64,000 nt of DNA from Wolbachia endosymbiont of Diaphorina citri. Lineage in GTDB: Bacteria; Pseudomonadota; Alphaproteobacteria; Rickettsiales; Anaplasmataceae. The translations under genes were made by a program, and so were the position numbers. Under the pieces are notes generated by a model. That model saw only the letters and a program-made list of their open reading frames with translations, did no database searches and was not told the DNA's origin. Shown piece by piece: positions 38,203-48,493 of the stretch (position 1 is its first letter; each line of letters begins with the position of its first letter). The DNA is taken from contig NZ_CP051265.2 in NCBI RefSeq assembly GCF_013096535.2, forward strand, positions 682,001 to 746,000. Direction: 5' to 3'.

Positions 38203-38498
38203 CGGTTGTTTATTAATTTCTTCATCATTTTTGAAGGTCTAAAAGAAATTGATTTTCTCGCTTTAATTACTACCCTTTCCGATGTCTTTGGTATATTTCC
38301 TGGTCTTTCTTTCTTGTTTTTAACCAAAAATGTTCCAAATGAAGATATTTTTACTATCCCATCCTTTGCTAAGCTCGTTTTTATCTCATCCAATATATCA
38401 TCTATTATTGCAATAGAGTCTTCTTTCGATAATCCAATTTTCTGGTTTATACATTCAGCTATTGTTGCCTTAGTTACTGTTGTGTCTTTTGTTGTCAT
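38199..38498 (-). CDS. ihfA: integration host factor alpha-like protein
   Basis: A 99-residue DNA-bending protein of the HU/IHF family. The helical N-terminus is followed by the beta-arm region, with the conserved ISSFGTFLVKNKKERPGNIP segment and the arm-tip proline. The R-x-GxNPxT pattern is altered to RPGNIPKTSE, and the C-terminal KARKSISFRPSKMMKKLIN fits IHF alpha better than HU. It heads a two-gene unit with the MerR-type regulator. Confidence 0.85.
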   Translation of the reverse strand: MTTKDTTVTKATIAECINQKIGLSKEDSIAIIDDILDEIKTSLAKDGIVKISSFGTFLVKNKKERPGNIPKTSERVVIKARKSISFRPSKMMKKLINNR

Positions 38499-38536
38499 AA
38501 TTTATTATAGTATGTTAATATAATATAACAGTCGAC

Positions 38537-39733
38537 TCAAGATTCAGCTACTTTATTTTTATAGTATGTTTCTTTTGTAGCATAATTAAAAATACTAGCA
38601 AATGTTAACATTGCAAATATTGTGAAAAGCGCCATTTGATGATCTGAAAAAAGTGCTAAAATTGACACTAAAATTCCACTCATAACAAACATAAATCCAT
38701 TGATAATGGATGATGATGTGCTAATATACTTCTGCTCAACAATCTCACTGCCAACAGTAAAATTAAGCATATGTCCGCCTGCAAAAAAACCAAACATTAA
38801 CATACAAAAGTATATAATATGAACTGTTAAATTGCCGTATAGTAAAATAATAACTGAAATACCTTGCAATATGGCAAAAGCAGAGATTACGTGCCTTCTA
38901 TTTTTAAATAGATTTGAGATTAAATCTGCAATTGGAGCACCAACTGCAAGACCAAGCCACAATATTGCAGTTGCCACACCTAACTCCATTGTATTTAGTT
39001 CTAAGTTGCTTAGTAACCTTGGTGCCCACAGCATATTAAGCGCTAAAAATGTTCCAAAAGTGATAGCACCCACTATTGAAGTTATCCAGATATCTCTTAA
39101 TTTTAGCACCGTTAGTATAGAACATATTACTGTTTTTATAGAGCTTTTTATTGTGTATTCCCCCAAATTTTTTTTTGAAAGTCCTTTCGGATAAAAAAAC
39201 ATAAGTACAAATATCGATACGCCAAATAATATTACGCATACAATAAGATTTTTCCAATCTGCACCTTCGGCAAGCAAGCTAGAGAAGCACATTTGAATCA
39301 TCAAAGCAGAAAGACTTGAAATTGTCTGCACTAGTGAGAACATCAGTCCAAATTGAGTAAGGGGAAAATATGTGCTACTTACATGAGCAGCGCCAATAAA
39401 ACCAAACGATGCTCCAATTGCGATCAAAAATTGAGATAAAATTAAATGGGCAAAATTGTCACTCTTGATAAGGACAAAAAAACCAAAGAGCATGATTGAC
39501 AATGAGAAAAAATAAATTTTTTTGCTGGAAAGAACATTAAACATTGCCCCACTAAAAAATTGTGAGATAGCAAAAGTCCAAGTATATGCTGAATTAGCTA
39601 GTGCAACTTGCGCGATTGTGAGCCCAAGTTCTTTTTCAAGATTCACGCTTATAAAGGTGTAGATTATCTGCATATTGCTGAATACAACAATCAAGTTACT
39701 AATTAGCCAAATGAACCAAGCTTTATTTTCCAT
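38537..39733 (-). CDS. major facilitator superfamily transporter
   Basis: A 398-residue carrier with twelve predicted membrane helices and a central basic cytoplasmic loop (near residue 180: FYPKGLSKKNLGEY). The first half carries a weak MFS loop signature. The substrate cannot be inferred from sequence alone; related rickettsial carriers move metabolites or drugs. It stands 38 bases upstream of ihfA on the same strand and could share its transcript. The 306-base spacer at its 5' side should hold the promoter. Confidence 0.85.
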   Translation of the reverse strand: MENKAWFIWLISNLIVVFSNMQIIYTFISVNLEKELGLTIAQVALANSAYTWTFAISQFFSGAMFNVLSSKKIYFFSLSIMLFGFFVLIKSDNFAHLILSQFLIAIGASFGFIGAAHVSSTYFPLTQFGLMFSLVQTISSLSALMIQMCFSSLLAEGADWKNLIVCVILFGVSIFVLMFFYPKGLSKKNLGEYTIKSSIKTVICSILTVLKLRDIWITSIVGAITFGTFLALNMLWAPRLLSNLELNTMELGVATAILWLGLAVGAPIADLISNLFKNRRHVISAFAILQGISVIILLYGNLTVHIIYFCMLMFGFFAGGHMLNFTVGSEIVEQKYISTSSSIINGFMFVMSGILVSILALFSDHQMALFTIFAMLTFASIFNYATKETYYKNKVAES

Positions 39734-40039
39734 AAGATTTTTTATAAATAGTCCATTGATAATAAACCTCTTTTAGGCTCTGATTATTGTTAAAACAGTT
39801 GCAATTATAGTATGATATAAAAGCTATGAAACAACAAATTTGTTGTGAGATTTAATTTGTTAGAGTCTGTACATAATCTCAAGAAAGAAATAAGTTCAAC
39901 AATCATTACCTATAAGATAAAAGGTGAAAATTTGAAATTATCATGAACTGGCTCATTTTTCTGCCACTTAGATGATGTTTTTTCAAATTGTTGATAAATC
40001 AAAGTCAGTTTAGCTATTAATTATTCATCTTTTTTCTAA
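39734..40039. other. gene-free spacer upstream of MFS gene
   Basis: 306 AT-rich bases between the 3' end of uvrB and the 5' end of the MFS gene, both on the minus strand. The half near 39734 should contain the MFS promoter. No open frame of note, tRNA or strong hairpin was seen. Confidence 0.55.
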
Positions 40040-41974
40040 TTATGCAGTGGATCTATTATTAAACCTTTCAATAATACCTTTTATTTTTGCCGCCTCTTCA
40101 AACTCTAAATTTTCAGCATGCTTCAACATTTGCTTTTTCAAACTGTTTAGATCATTCTTACTAAAATTCTCAACTACCACTTTTTCCTGTAAAGTATTTG
40201 ATATAGGCTTTATTATAGTTTTTGGTACAATATTATTCAGTGTATTATGCTCTGTCTGTTTCTTTCTTCTCCTTTTAGTTTCTTTCAGTGCACGATCCAT
40301 AGAATTAGTAATTTTGTCTGCATATAAAATTACTCTGCCTTCAACATTGCGTGCAGCACGACCTATCGTTTGAATGAGCGAAGTCTCTGATCGTAAAAAC
40401 CCTTCTTTGTCAGCATCTAAAATTGCAACCAGCCCACACTCGGGAATATCAAGACCTTCCCGCAACAAGTTCACGCCAACAAGAACATCTATTTCTTTAG
40501 ATCTTAATTTGCATATAATTTCAATTCTTTCCAGTGCACCAATATCTGAATGTAGGTAAGTTACTTTCATACTGAGCTCACTCATATGCTCAGCTAGCTT
40601 TTCAGCCATTTTTTTTGTCAATGTGGTAATTAGAATACAAAACCCTTTTTTTATCGTCACTTGTGCCTCATGAATCACATCATCAACCTGACTCTCTGTT
40701 GGTTTTATGGTGCAGATGGGATCTGTCAGTCCTGTTGGGCGGATAACTTGCTCTATAAATGCGTGGTTAGTCTTTTCTAACTCATATTTTCCTGGAGTAG
40801 CCGAAATGTAAATGGTCTGGGGCCGTATTGCCTCCCATTCTTCAAACTTTAATGGACGGTTATCGAAAGCAGAAGGGAGCCTAAAACCATAATCTATCAA
40901 CTTCTTTTTACGTGCTTCATTACCACTATACATTGCACCTATCTGGGGAACGGTTACATGGCTTTCATCAACAAATAAAATTACATCTTTAGGTAAATAC
41001 TCAAACAATGTAGGCGGTGGATCCCCAGCTTTCATTCCGTAAAGATAGCGCGAATAATTTTCAATACCTTTACACACTCCCGTTGCCATCATCATTTCAA
41101 TATCAAAATTAGTACGCTGCTCAAGTCGCTTTGCTTCGACGATTTTGTTCTGTGAATAGTAATAATCCAAGCGTTCATGCAGTTCTTTTTTGATCATCTG
41201 GATCGCCTGCAATAGAGTTTCACGTGATGTAGTGTAATAGCTATTTGGAAAAATGGTGACTTTATCTATGCGTCTGATAATATTGCCGTTCATGGCATCA
41301 ATCTCAGAAATTTCCTCTATTTCATCACCAAACAATGATAAACGCCAAGCTTTATTTTCATAATAGGCAGGAAATATATCAATAATATCGCCGCGCACTC
41401 TGAAATATCCTCGCTCAAATCTGACATCAGAACGCTTATATTGAAGATTAGCCAAATTATTCAGGAAATCATTAACATTAATCTTATCTCCAGCACTTAA
41501 AGTTAAGGCCATGCTGAGATAGCTCTCAGGCGAACCAAGACCATATATACAAGAAACACTGGCAACTACAATTGTGTCCCTACGCTCCAAAAGAGAGCAT
41601 ACAGCAGAATAACGTAGCATATCAATTCTTTCATTTATTAAAGAGTCTTTTTCAATATAAGTGTCTGTTTGTGGCGAATAAGCCTCAGGCTGATAATAAT
41701 CATAATAAGAAATGAAGTATCCAACAGCATTGTGGGGGAAAAATCCTCTCATCTCCTCATAAAGCTGCGCCGCTAAAGTTTTATTATGCGCCATAATTAG
41801 TGCAGGCCTATTTGTTCTTGCGATAACATTTGCCATAGTAAAAGTTTTTCCAGAGCCAGTAACTCCAAGCAAAACCTGATCTCTTTTGTTGTTATTTAGC
41901 CCTTCAACTAAACTATCTATTGCCTGTGGTTGATCTCCAGCTGGCTGGAAATGTGTAACTATTTGAAATTCCAT
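40040..41974 (-). CDS. uvrB: excinuclease ABC subunit B
   Basis: UvrB is the damage-verifying helicase of nucleotide excision repair. Walker A ([12 protein letters not shown]), the beta-hairpin [10 protein letters not shown] region, the DESHVT box and the [15 protein letters not shown] motif VI are all present. The C-terminal UVR domain that meets UvrC ([20 protein letters not shown]) is also complete. Length is 644 residues, normal for alphaproteobacteria. No uvrA or uvrC is adjacent. Confidence 0.97.
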   Translation of the reverse strand: MEFQIVTHFQPAGDQPQAIDSLVEGLNNNKRDQVLLGVTGSGKTFTMANVIARTNRPALIMAHNKTLAAQLYEEMRGFFPHNAVGYFISYYDYYQPEAYSPQTDTYIEKDSLINERIDMLRYSAVCSLLERRDTIVVASVSCIYGLGSPESYLSMALTLSAGDKINVNDFLNNLANLQYKRSDVRFERGYFRVRGDIIDIFPAYYENKAWRLSLFGDEIEEISEIDAMNGNIIRRIDKVTIFPNSYYTTSRETLLQAIQMIKKELHERLDYYYSQNKIVEAKRLEQRTNFDIEMMMATGVCKGIENYSRYLYGMKAGDPPPTLFEYLPKDVILFVDESHVTVPQIGAMYSGNEARKKKLIDYGFRLPSAFDNRPLKFEEWEAIRPQTIYISATPGKYELEKTNHAFIEQVIRPTGLTDPICTIKPTESQVDDVIHEAQVTIKKGFCILITTLTKKMAEKLAEHMSELSMKVTYLHSDIGALERIEIICKLRSKEIDVLVGVNLLREGLDIPECGLVAILDADKEGFLRSETSLIQTIGRAARNVEGRVILYADKITNSMDRALKETKRRRKKQTEHNTLNNIVPKTIIKPISNTLQEKVVVENFSKNDLNSLKKQMLKHAENLEFEEAAKIKGIIERFNNRSTA

Positions 41975-42059
41975 GCCTTTATATTTTCATAATGTATTTG
42001 TTATTATATAATACATTTGCTAGTGTAAATAAGGTATAAAAGAATGAACATAAAAAACT

Positions 42060-42824
42060 CTATTTTTTCTTTTTATAGAGCCTGCTCCAAATCCTGTTGT
42101 TGGTTAATACAAAAAACACCGTCAAAATTATAAAATATGTCACTATTTTTAGCCCAAGTTTATGTCGGCGCTCCAGTTCTGGCTCCGCTGCCCATTGTAA
42201 AAAATTTACCACGTCATATGACATATTTTCAACTGTGGCTTGTCTTGCACCATCATATTCTACCATTCCTTCAGAAAGAGGTGGGGCCATAGCTAACCTA
42301 CCTGTTGAAAAATATGGATTAAAATATAAACCGTTCTCATCATGTTCACCGTTTTGATAGCCTGTCAAAAGTGAATAGACATAGTTTGCACCATCGTGCC
42401 TTGCTTTAACAATTAGTGATAAATCTGGTGGAACTGCACCATTGTTGCTTGCTGCAGCTGCTTCCTTTGTATCAAAAGGTGCAATAAAGTAATCTGAAGG
42501 TGTTCCAGGCCTATCAAACATTTCACCTAGATCATTCGGACCATCTTTAACTTGGTAAGAGGCTGCAATTTGTTTTACATCCTCTTCGGAAAAACCAACA
42601 TCTTGCAAGTTACGAAACGCTATTCTATTCATTGAATGGCAAGCAGCACAGACTTCCTTGTATACTTTATAGCCACGCTGAATTGACTCTCTATCGAAAG
42701 ATCCGGTGATTCCATTAAAACTCCAGTCAATTTTCTTATTTGGTAAAGGTTTAAACTCCTCTGCAGATAGAGAATTAGCGAAAAATAATACACAAAACAC
42801 AGCAACTTTAACCAATAGCATCAC
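42060..42824 (-). CDS. petC: cytochrome c1 of the bc1 complex
   Basis: Cytochrome c1 passes electrons from the Rieske protein to cytochrome c. Residues 59-63 (CAACH) bind the heme covalently. A signal peptide (residues 1-20, ending SLSA) targets the periplasm, and one C-terminal helix ([14 protein letters not shown]) anchors it. The heme methionine region ([20 protein letters not shown]) is conserved. 254 residues is normal. It overlaps the end of petB by four bases. Confidence 0.96.
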   Translation of the reverse strand: MMLLVKVAVFCVLFFANSLSAEEFKPLPNKKIDWSFNGITGSFDRESIQRGYKVYKEVCAACHSMNRIAFRNLQDVGFSEEDVKQIAASYQVKDGPNDLGEMFDRPGTPSDYFIAPFDTKEAAAASNNGAVPPDLSLIVKARHDGANYVYSLLTGYQNGEHDENGLYFNPYFSTGRLAMAPPLSEGMVEYDGARQATVENMSYDVVNFLQWAAEPELERRHKLGLKIVTYFIILTVFFVLTNNRIWSRLYKKKK

Positions 42825-44047
42825 TTCATCTCCGGCACGGAATCGCTTATTGTTTTTGGTAATTTTTTTGGTTTCTCATACTTACTAAGTAAAGGTAAAA
42901 TTATCACAAAATATGAAAAATAATAAAGAGTTGAGAGCCTACTTAAGGTAATGTAAGGCTCTTTAACTTCCTGCCCTCCAAGCCAAGCAAGAAATGCAAA
43001 ATTTATTGCAAAAATCCAAAAAAATTTCTTAAATAATGGGCGATAAGCACCACTTTTAACCTTTGATTTATCAAGCCAAGGCAAAAGAAACCAAACTAAA
43101 ATAGATCCAAACATGGTAAGTACACCAATAAGCTTATTTGGAATTGAGCGCAACATCGCATAAAAAGGTAGGAAATACCACTCTGGTACTATGTGTACTG
43201 GAGTTACCATAGGATCAGCTTCTATATAATTATCAGGATGCCCAAGATAATTAGGGGCATAAAAAACAAATCCAAACAAAATTATAAAAAATAAACCAAA
43301 AGTTATGCAGTCCTTTGCTATATAATAAGGGTAAAAAGGAATAGTGTCCTTACCTGATCTTACTTCTATTCCACTTGGGTTATTAGAGCCAAATCTATGC
43401 AGAGCAACAACATGCAACATAGCTAAAGCAATAATAATGAAGGGCAGAAGATAATGAAGGGCAAAAAAACGATTAAGTGTTGGGTTATCAACGGAAAAAC
43501 TACCCCACAACCATATAACTACTTTATCGCCAATTAAAGGTATGGCTGAAAATAATTGAGTTATAACTGTTGCACCCCAAAAGCTCATTTGTCCCCATGG
43601 AAGAACATATCCCATAAAGGCAGTTGCCATCATTGCAAAAAATATAAATATGCCAATAAACCACACCATTTCTCGCGGCCTCTTATAAGATCCGTAATAT
43701 AATCCACGCATGATATGAACATAGACCACCATAAAGAAGAGTGACGCCCCAACAGCATGAGTGTAACGTATCAGCCACCCATAACTTACGTCACGCATTA
43801 TACGCTCCACACTATTAAATGCATGATCAACATGCGGAGTGTAGTGCATGGCAAGAAATATACCTGTTATTATCTGCAAAATTAGTGCTATACCAGCCAA
43901 AGAACCAAAATTCCAAGCATAATTTAAATTTTTTGGTACTTGATAAGAAGCAGTATGTTTTAGAAAAGAAAATATAGGCAGTCTATACTCTATCCAACCT
44001 AATATACCTTTTTCTTCTGTTATTTCTTTCTTGCTATCATCTTCCAT
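42821..44047 (-). CDS. petB: cytochrome b of the bc1 complex
   Basis: A 408-residue membrane subunit with eight helices, two heme b ligand histidine pairs (in [12 protein letters not shown] and [20 protein letters not shown]), and the quinol-site [18 protein letters not shown] motif. It is translationally coupled to petC by a four-base overlap. The Rieske subunit gene petA is not next to it in this window; the upstream neighbour region is the ankyrin array. Confidence 0.97.
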   Translation of the reverse strand: MEDDSKKEITEEKGILGWIEYRLPIFSFLKHTASYQVPKNLNYAWNFGSLAGIALILQIITGIFLAMHYTPHVDHAFNSVERIMRDVSYGWLIRYTHAVGASLFFMVVYVHIMRGLYYGSYKRPREMVWFIGIFIFFAMMATAFMGYVLPWGQMSFWGATVITQLFSAIPLIGDKVVIWLWGSFSVDNPTLNRFFALHYLLPFIIIALAMLHVVALHRFGSNNPSGIEVRSGKDTIPFYPYYIAKDCITFGLFFIILFGFVFYAPNYLGHPDNYIEADPMVTPVHIVPEWYFLPFYAMLRSIPNKLIGVLTMFGSILVWFLLPWLDKSKVKSGAYRPLFKKFFWIFAINFAFLAWLGGQEVKEPYITLSRLSTLYYFSYFVIILPLLSKYEKPKKLPKTISDSVPEMK

Positions 44048-44138
44048 AACTTAAAGTTTTTTCATCTTAACTCATTTTATTGTAACAACTTACCTACAAC
44101 GCACAATAAAAAGTTTAATTTAAATAATAGATTTCACG

Positions 44139-44170
44139 AAAACAAGCACTCAGACTTGAGTGCTTGTTTT
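44139..44170 (-). terminator. hairpin downstream of frameshifted ankyrin gene
   Basis: A perfect 14-base inverted repeat (AAAACAAGCACTCA and its complement) with a four-base loop, flanked by A and T runs on both sides. It lies seven bases after the ankyrin gene stop codon and is related to the hairpins at 45590 and 48467. It could act in both directions, serving petB-side transcription as well. Confidence 0.8.
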
Positions 44171-44177
44171 AACTGAT

Positions 44178-45360
44178 TTAGAGGGATTTTTGATGACATA
44201 CACCTTTAGATATTGTTGAATTGCTTAATAAACTTCGAGGACATTGATCAAGTTTTTCAAACTCACTAATTACCATCTTGATATCCCTTTCTATAGCACT
44301 AACCTTTCTTTCTCTAATTTGCTCCAATGTCAAAAGTGAATCATCCAATGGTCTTGAATATTTCCTCCCGATAAACTTTCTGATTACCACGTCAGCTAGC
44401 AGAGCTGTTCCATTAAAATCAACTTGCGAAAAATCAATTGGGCTTCCAGTCAAATGTGCAACAGATTGCTGTGCAGAAGGTAAAGCAGGGGAACTCTGAA
44501 ATAAGCTACTGAGTGCAGCAGTTGTTGAAGTTCCCATCCAACTAAATACACTATTAATAAAAGAAGAAGGTCTTACTGCACTACTTGGTGCAGGAGTAAT
44601 ATCTTCTGAGTTTACATTGGCACTCTCTGCTTCTGCAGCAATTTCTTTTATCGTTTTGCCGGAATAAAATAACTTAACATAATCTGATGGTGTCTCGTTC
44701 CTTATATTCTTAACATTATCAATGTCGGCACCATTATCATATAACAGCTTAATTATTTTTGGACGTTTTGAACTAATAGCCAAATATATAGGTGTTTCCC
44801 CCCCGTTCGTTTTGAACATTGACATCAGCTTTATATTTAACGAGAAGTTCAACTATTTTTTTGTAATCTCTTCGGATAGCAGCATGTAGACACGAATCTT
44901 GTGAATCGTCGTAAAAGTCAAATTTGCTATTTGGACTAGCACCATGCTTAAGCAGGACCTCAACTTTTTTCGGACTATTTTCATCTATAGCCCAGCCTAC
45001 AAGAGTGCGTTTTTCACCAGCATATGAAAAATAACCACTAATGCTAGCCTTTTTATCGATTAGAAGCTCTATCATTTCTGTGGTGCCCTTTGTAACAGCA
45101 TAGTATATAGGAGGCACACGAAAAAAGTCCTCAATATTAACATCTGCGCCATTCTCAATTAAAAAACCCATCATTTCTAAATCTTGTTTACTAACAGCAA
45201 TCGATAAGGGTGAGTTACCATTTCTATCTTTAGAGTTAATAACGTTAGTAGTATGTTTCTTTCCTTCTCTAATATACTCCTCAGCTTTTTGAAAATCACG
45301 TTCCTTTACTGCAGAACGTAGCCCATCTCTCCATTTTTCAACTTCTGTTTTTGTAACCAT
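44178..45360 (-). pseudogene. ankyrin-repeat gene frameshifted at a G7 run (array copy 1)
   Basis: Two overlapping frames make one ankyrin protein. The first (45360-44773, 195 codons) has four or five ankyrin units and stops soon after VNVQNERGG. The second continues with ETPIYLAISSKRPKIIKLLYDNGADI and the C-terminal domain common to the array. The shift falls at seven consecutive C on the plus strand (44798-44804, G7 in the message); six would read NERGETPIYLA, a perfect ankyrin turn. The ATG at 45360 has a G-rich binding site. With six G the product would be about 393 residues. It may be a true mutation, phase-variable, or rescued by slippage. Confidence 0.85.
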
Positions 45361-45464
45361 AACTCCCCCCTAAAGTATAAAATTTTTACCTTTATACCAC
45401 ATAATTTGGGCATATGCTAGTAAAATTTATATGTAAAATTAAAAAAAATTTACAACGTAAGAGA

Positions 45465-45530
45465 TTGTTATTTCATCACGTGCTACATTTAGTTTTTGTA
45501 CAAAATACCATAAGCCTCCTTAATTTACTT
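45465..45530 (-). pseudogene. remnant of the dnaJ-like gene 3' end
   Basis: About 66 bases match the last codons of the intact dnaJ-like gene at 49755-50114 (compare ATCACGTGCTACATTTAGTT here with ATCACGTGCTGCGTTTAATT there), including the following TTTTTGTACAAAATA. The rest of the gene is absent. It sits at the 5' side of array copy 1, in the same relative place as the intact gene beside copy 3. Confidence 0.75.
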
Positions 45531-45589
45531 AAATTTCGTAGCAGCTTATTCCCAACATATAAGAGCTTTAACTTAAAGAGGATTATACG

Positions 45590-45621
45590 AAAATAAGCAC
45601 TCGAACTCGAGTGCTTATTTT
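45590..45621 (-). terminator. hairpin at the end of ankyrin gene copy 2
   Basis: A perfect inverted repeat of 15 bases (AAAATAAGCACTCGA and its complement) with a two-base centre. It overlaps the stop codon of the ankyrin gene at 45620. It is identical in its central part to the hairpin at 48467. Confidence 0.85.
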
Positions 45622-46663
45622 AAAGGGACTTTTGATGCATACCTTTAGATATCGTTAAATTGCTTAATGAACTTTCAGGACATTGATAAAGTTTTTCACA
45701 CTTACTAAGTGCCGTCTCGAAGTTTTTTTCTATAGTGTTAAGCTTTCTTTCTCTAATTTCTTCTATTGTGAGAAGTGAATTGTCCAGTGGCCTTGAATAT
45801 TTTTTTCCTGTGAACTTACTTATTGCTGCAGCAGTTAGTAGAATTATTCCATTACAATCAACTTGTGAAGAACTAATTGTGCTACCAGCCAAGTGATCAA
45901 CAGATTGCTGTGCAGAAGGTAAAGCAGGAGCACTGCTGAATAAGCTGCTGAGTGTGGCAGTGGTTACCCAACTAAATATATTATTAATAAAAGAAGAAGG
46001 TTTTACTGCGCCGCTTAACGCATTTGTACTATTATCATGATAGCTAAAGTAATTCCTAGCTTCTATTACCTTAGGATTTGCTCTAGAAGCTAATGTCTGA
46101 CAATTAACTTCTTTATCAGCACATTTTAATGTAGATATTATTTTTTGCCTTGTATTGCTAGTACATATAGATTTTGGATCATCTCCAACAACATCTAGTG
46201 GTATTCTACCACCCGCATCTCTTATATAAATATTAGCATCATGTTTGATAAGAAATTCCACCATTGCCACTTGGCAATGGAAAGACGCTAAGTGCAAAGG
46301 CACCTTACCCGTTATATCTTGCAAATTGATCTGAGCATAACGACTAAGTAGAAGCTGTCCTGCATCTTCTCTGCCATATTCAGCAGCGATGTGCAATGCA
46401 ACTCTCAAATTTTCACTACTAGCAGCATTAACATTGGCGCCGTTATTAACCAAAAACCTCAATATCTTGAAGCTATTTTCTTTCACAGCAAAACTTATAG
46501 GTTTCATACCGTATTTTTCACCAATAAAAACCCTACTTTTTAAATTCATGTTCACTGCACTTCTGATACATATGTTAGCTTTTAGAAGACTATGCTCTTT
46601 TATGGCAATAAATAACTCATTTATAAAGTTCTCAGTTTTTATCCGTTCTTGCATCTCTTTCAT
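45620..46663 (-). CDS. ankyrin-repeat protein (array copy 2), IS inserted upstream
   Basis: A 347-residue protein from the ATG at 46663, which has AGGAGG six bases upstream; a GTG at 46666 is also in frame. Ankyrin units span about residues 50-170 (ISFAVKENSFKILRFLVNNG, VALHIAAEYGREDAGQLLLS, VPLHLASFHCQVAMVEFLIK). The C-terminal 130 residues are the domain shared with copies 1 and 3: PSSFINNIFSW, then a Ser/Ala-rich segment, LPSAQQSVDHL, RKYSRPLD-like and a helical end. Its promoter region has been cut away by the IS element at 46681-48252, leaving only the ribosome binding site, so expression may be lost or driven from the element. Confidence 0.85.
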   Translation of the reverse strand: MKEMQERIKTENFINELFIAIKEHSLLKANICIRSAVNMNLKSRVFIGEKYGMKPISFAVKENSFKILRFLVNNGANVNAASSENLRVALHIAAEYGREDAGQLLLSRYAQINLQDITGKVPLHLASFHCQVAMVEFLIKHDANIYIRDAGGRIPLDVVGDDPKSICTSNTRQKIISTLKCADKEVNCQTLASRANPKVIEARNYFSYHDNSTNALSGAVKPSSFINNIFSWVTTATLSSLFSSAPALPSAQQSVDHLAGSTISSSQVDCNGIILLTAAAISKFTGKKYSRPLDNSLLTIEEIRERKLNTIEKNFETALSKCEKLYQCPESSLSNLTISKGMHQKSL

Positions 46664-46671
46664 CACATACC

Positions 46672-46680
46672 TCCTAAAAG
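46672..46680. repeat. IS target-site duplication, left
   Basis: TCCTAAAAG, identical to 48253-48261 on the other side of the element. It overlaps the distal part of the ribosome binding site of ankyrin copy 2. Confidence 0.9.
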
Positions 46681-48252
46681 CTTACTATTACCCATAAATC
46701 TAAAAATGGAGAAAAAGCTGCTATTTTACTAATTCAACTTTCTATTATAAATAGATCTATGGTCTAAAAATGGAATATATGATGAAAAGAACTATAAATA
46801 CCTCAACTGGCGAATGGGCAGAAAGTGAATTTGGAATTGTTAATTTTGGTGATATAAGATTAAGTAAAAGGCTTCTAAAAATAGTTAATAGTTTTGCTGA
46901 ATCGCCTGAGCGTTCAATAAATCAAGCTTGTGAAGATTGGCATCAAAGTAAAGCAGCTTATAGATTTTTCCAAAACGATGCCATTTCTGAAAGAAAAATA
47001 TTAGACAGTCATATAATTAAAACTGTTGAAAGAGCTAAAGAATACTCAACTATCTTAGCTATCCAGGATACGAGTTATATTTCATATAAAAATCATAAAA
47101 AGACCGAAGGATTAGGGATTATAGCAGCAAGATTAACATCTAAAACAACTAATTTTAAAACCCATGGATTAGTGATGCATACAACGTTTGCAGTTACAAC
47201 AGAAGGACTACCTATAGGATTATTGGATCAAAAAATTAGTACTAGACCTTCCTTAACTGAAGACCTAAAGGAGTTGAAAAGAAGAAGCCATAATACTGCT
47301 CTTCCCATAGAAGAGAAAGAAAGCATACGGTGGATAGCATCACTTAAAGACTCTACTAAACATCCTGGATTAAAGGATGTTAAGGTAGTTACCGTTTGTG
47401 ATAGAGAAGCAGATATTTATGATTTATTTGAAGTTGCTTCCACTAATCAATCTCTTTTTGTAGTAAGAGGAAATCAAAACAGAACAGTAAACAAGAAGTC
47501 GACTTATTCTGAAAAAGGTGGTGAAAGATTGTGGGATTTGATGAATCGCATGTCTTGTCAAGGAGAAATTCAAGTGAGTATTCCTGCTCGCGATAAAAAA
47601 CCTCAAAGAACAACAGTTTTAGAAGTAAAGTTTAGTAACTTTGTGATGAATGCATCAAAAAACAACGCTAGACGTAAAACCCAAAAACTTCCTAATTTAA
47701 ATTTAAATGCTGTCTATGTTATAGAAAGATATCCCCCATTTGGCGAAGAGCCCATAAACTGGATTTTGTTAACAAATATAAATATTAATAATTTTGAAGA
47801 AGCAGTAGAAAAAATACAATGGTATTGCTTAAGATGGAGAATAGAGGTTTTTCATAAAATTTTGAAATCCGGTCTTAAAGTTGAAGAATGTAGGCTCCAA
47901 ACAGCAGATAGATTGATCCGCTTTCTTACAATTATGAGTATAATTGCATGGAGAATATTTTTTATTACATTGGTAGCTAGAACAAATCCGAATCTTTCTT
48001 GCACTGTCATACTGACTGATGACGAATGGAAGGTTTTATATACCAAAATGCTTAAGACAAAAAACTATCCTGAGACTCCACCACCTATAAGAGAAATTGT
48101 GAGGTGGGTGGCCAAGTTAGGAGGGTTTTTAGCTCGCAAAAATGACTTAGAACCAGGTCCTATAGCCTTGTGGAAGGGATGGAAACGTCTCTTTGATTTA
48201 GCAGAAGGATGGAGACTTGCTCATGAATTCTATACTTGTGGGTAATAGTAAG
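46681..48252 (+). mobile_element. IS4-family (Tn5/IS50-type) insertion sequence, complete
   Basis: A 1572-base element bounded by inverted repeats: CTTACTATTACCCA at 46681-46694 and its exact complement at 48239-48252, extendable to 17 bases with one mismatch. It is flanked by a 9-base direct duplication, TCCTAAAAG, the size made by IS50-type elements. It holds one intact transposase gene. The perfect duplication points to a recent, undisturbed insertion. Confidence 0.95.
46770..48245 (+). CDS. IS4-family transposase, Tn5-like
   Basis: A 491-residue DDE transposase. The N-terminal DNA-binding region (WAESEFGIVNFGDIRLSKRL, SINQACEDWHQSKAAYRFFQ) resembles Tn5 transposase. The catalytic acidic residues fall in AIQDTSYI, VCDREADIYDLF and LRWRIEVFHKILKSG, the last being the YREK-type glutamate motif. 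The frame is uninterrupted, so the element may be mobile. The stop codon lies seven bases from the right end of the element. The ATG at 46770 or the one three codons later could be used. Confidence 0.93.
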   Translation: MEYMMKRTINTSTGEWAESEFGIVNFGDIRLSKRLLKIVNSFAESPERSINQACEDWHQSKAAYRFFQNDAISERKILDSHIIKTVERAKEYSTILAIQDTSYISYKNHKKTEGLGIIAARLTSKTTNFKTHGLVMHTTFAVTTEGLPIGLLDQKISTRPSLTEDLKELKRRSHNTALPIEEKESIRWIASLKDSTKHPGLKDVKVVTVCDREADIYDLFEVASTNQSLFVVRGNQNRTVNKKSTYSEKGGERLWDLMNRMSCQGEIQVSIPARDKKPQRTTVLEVKFSNFVMNASKNNARRKTQKLPNLNLNAVYVIERYPPFGEEPINWILLTNININNFEEAVEKIQWYCLRWRIEVFHKILKSGLKVEECRLQTADRLIRFLTIMSIIAWRIFFITLVARTNPNLSCTVILTDDEWKVLYTKMLKTKNYPETPPPIREIVRWVAKLGGFLARKNDLEPGPIALWKGWKRLFDLAEGWRLAHEFYTCG

Positions 48253-48261
48253 TCCTAAAAG
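48253..48261. repeat. IS target-site duplication, right
   Basis: TCCTAAAAG, the second copy of the nine-base duplication. The sequence that follows is the original upstream region of ankyrin copy 2 and resembles the upstream regions of copies 1 and 3. Confidence 0.9.
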
Positions 48262-48336
48262 ACAACGTTCCCGATTTTGTATCACACAATTTGATATATA
48301 CAAGTGAAATTTACAGAAAAAATTTCAATAGTTAAA

Positions 48337-48400
48337 AATTAGGTCTTCAGCAATCTATCACTTTAACTTTCGTACAAGACATGCTGAGCTTCCTTATTTA
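48337..48400 (-). pseudogene. second remnant of the dnaJ-like gene 3' end
   Basis: The stretch AAAAATTAGGTCTTCAGCAA followed by TCTATCAC closely matches the intact dnaJ-like 3' end (AAAAATTAGGTCTTCAGCAA, CTTATCAC at 49749). It then decays but stays recognisable (TTTCGTACAAGACATGCTGA). It lies on the 5' side of ankyrin copy 2, now separated from it by the IS element. Confidence 0.8.
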
Positions 48401-48466
48401 AATTTTTTTGCTCTTAATAAGAAGCAATCTGCTTTAGAAAAGGAAATAAGGGATAAGTTTTTAAAT

Positions 48467-48492
48467 ATAAGCACTCGAACTCGAGTGCTTAT
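48467..48492 (-). terminator. hairpin at the end of ankyrin gene copy 3
   Basis: A perfect inverted repeat (ATAAGCACTCGA and its complement, two-base centre) just before the stop codon region of the ankyrin gene at 48494. It is part of a 170-base block identical to 45593-45762. Confidence 0.8.
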
Positions 48493-48493
48493 T

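Noticed and set aside
44178-44852. Separate gene starting at 44852
   Set aside because: Its first residues come from a shifted reading of the ankyrin sequence upstream; it is the second half of a frameshifted gene, not a gene with its own start.
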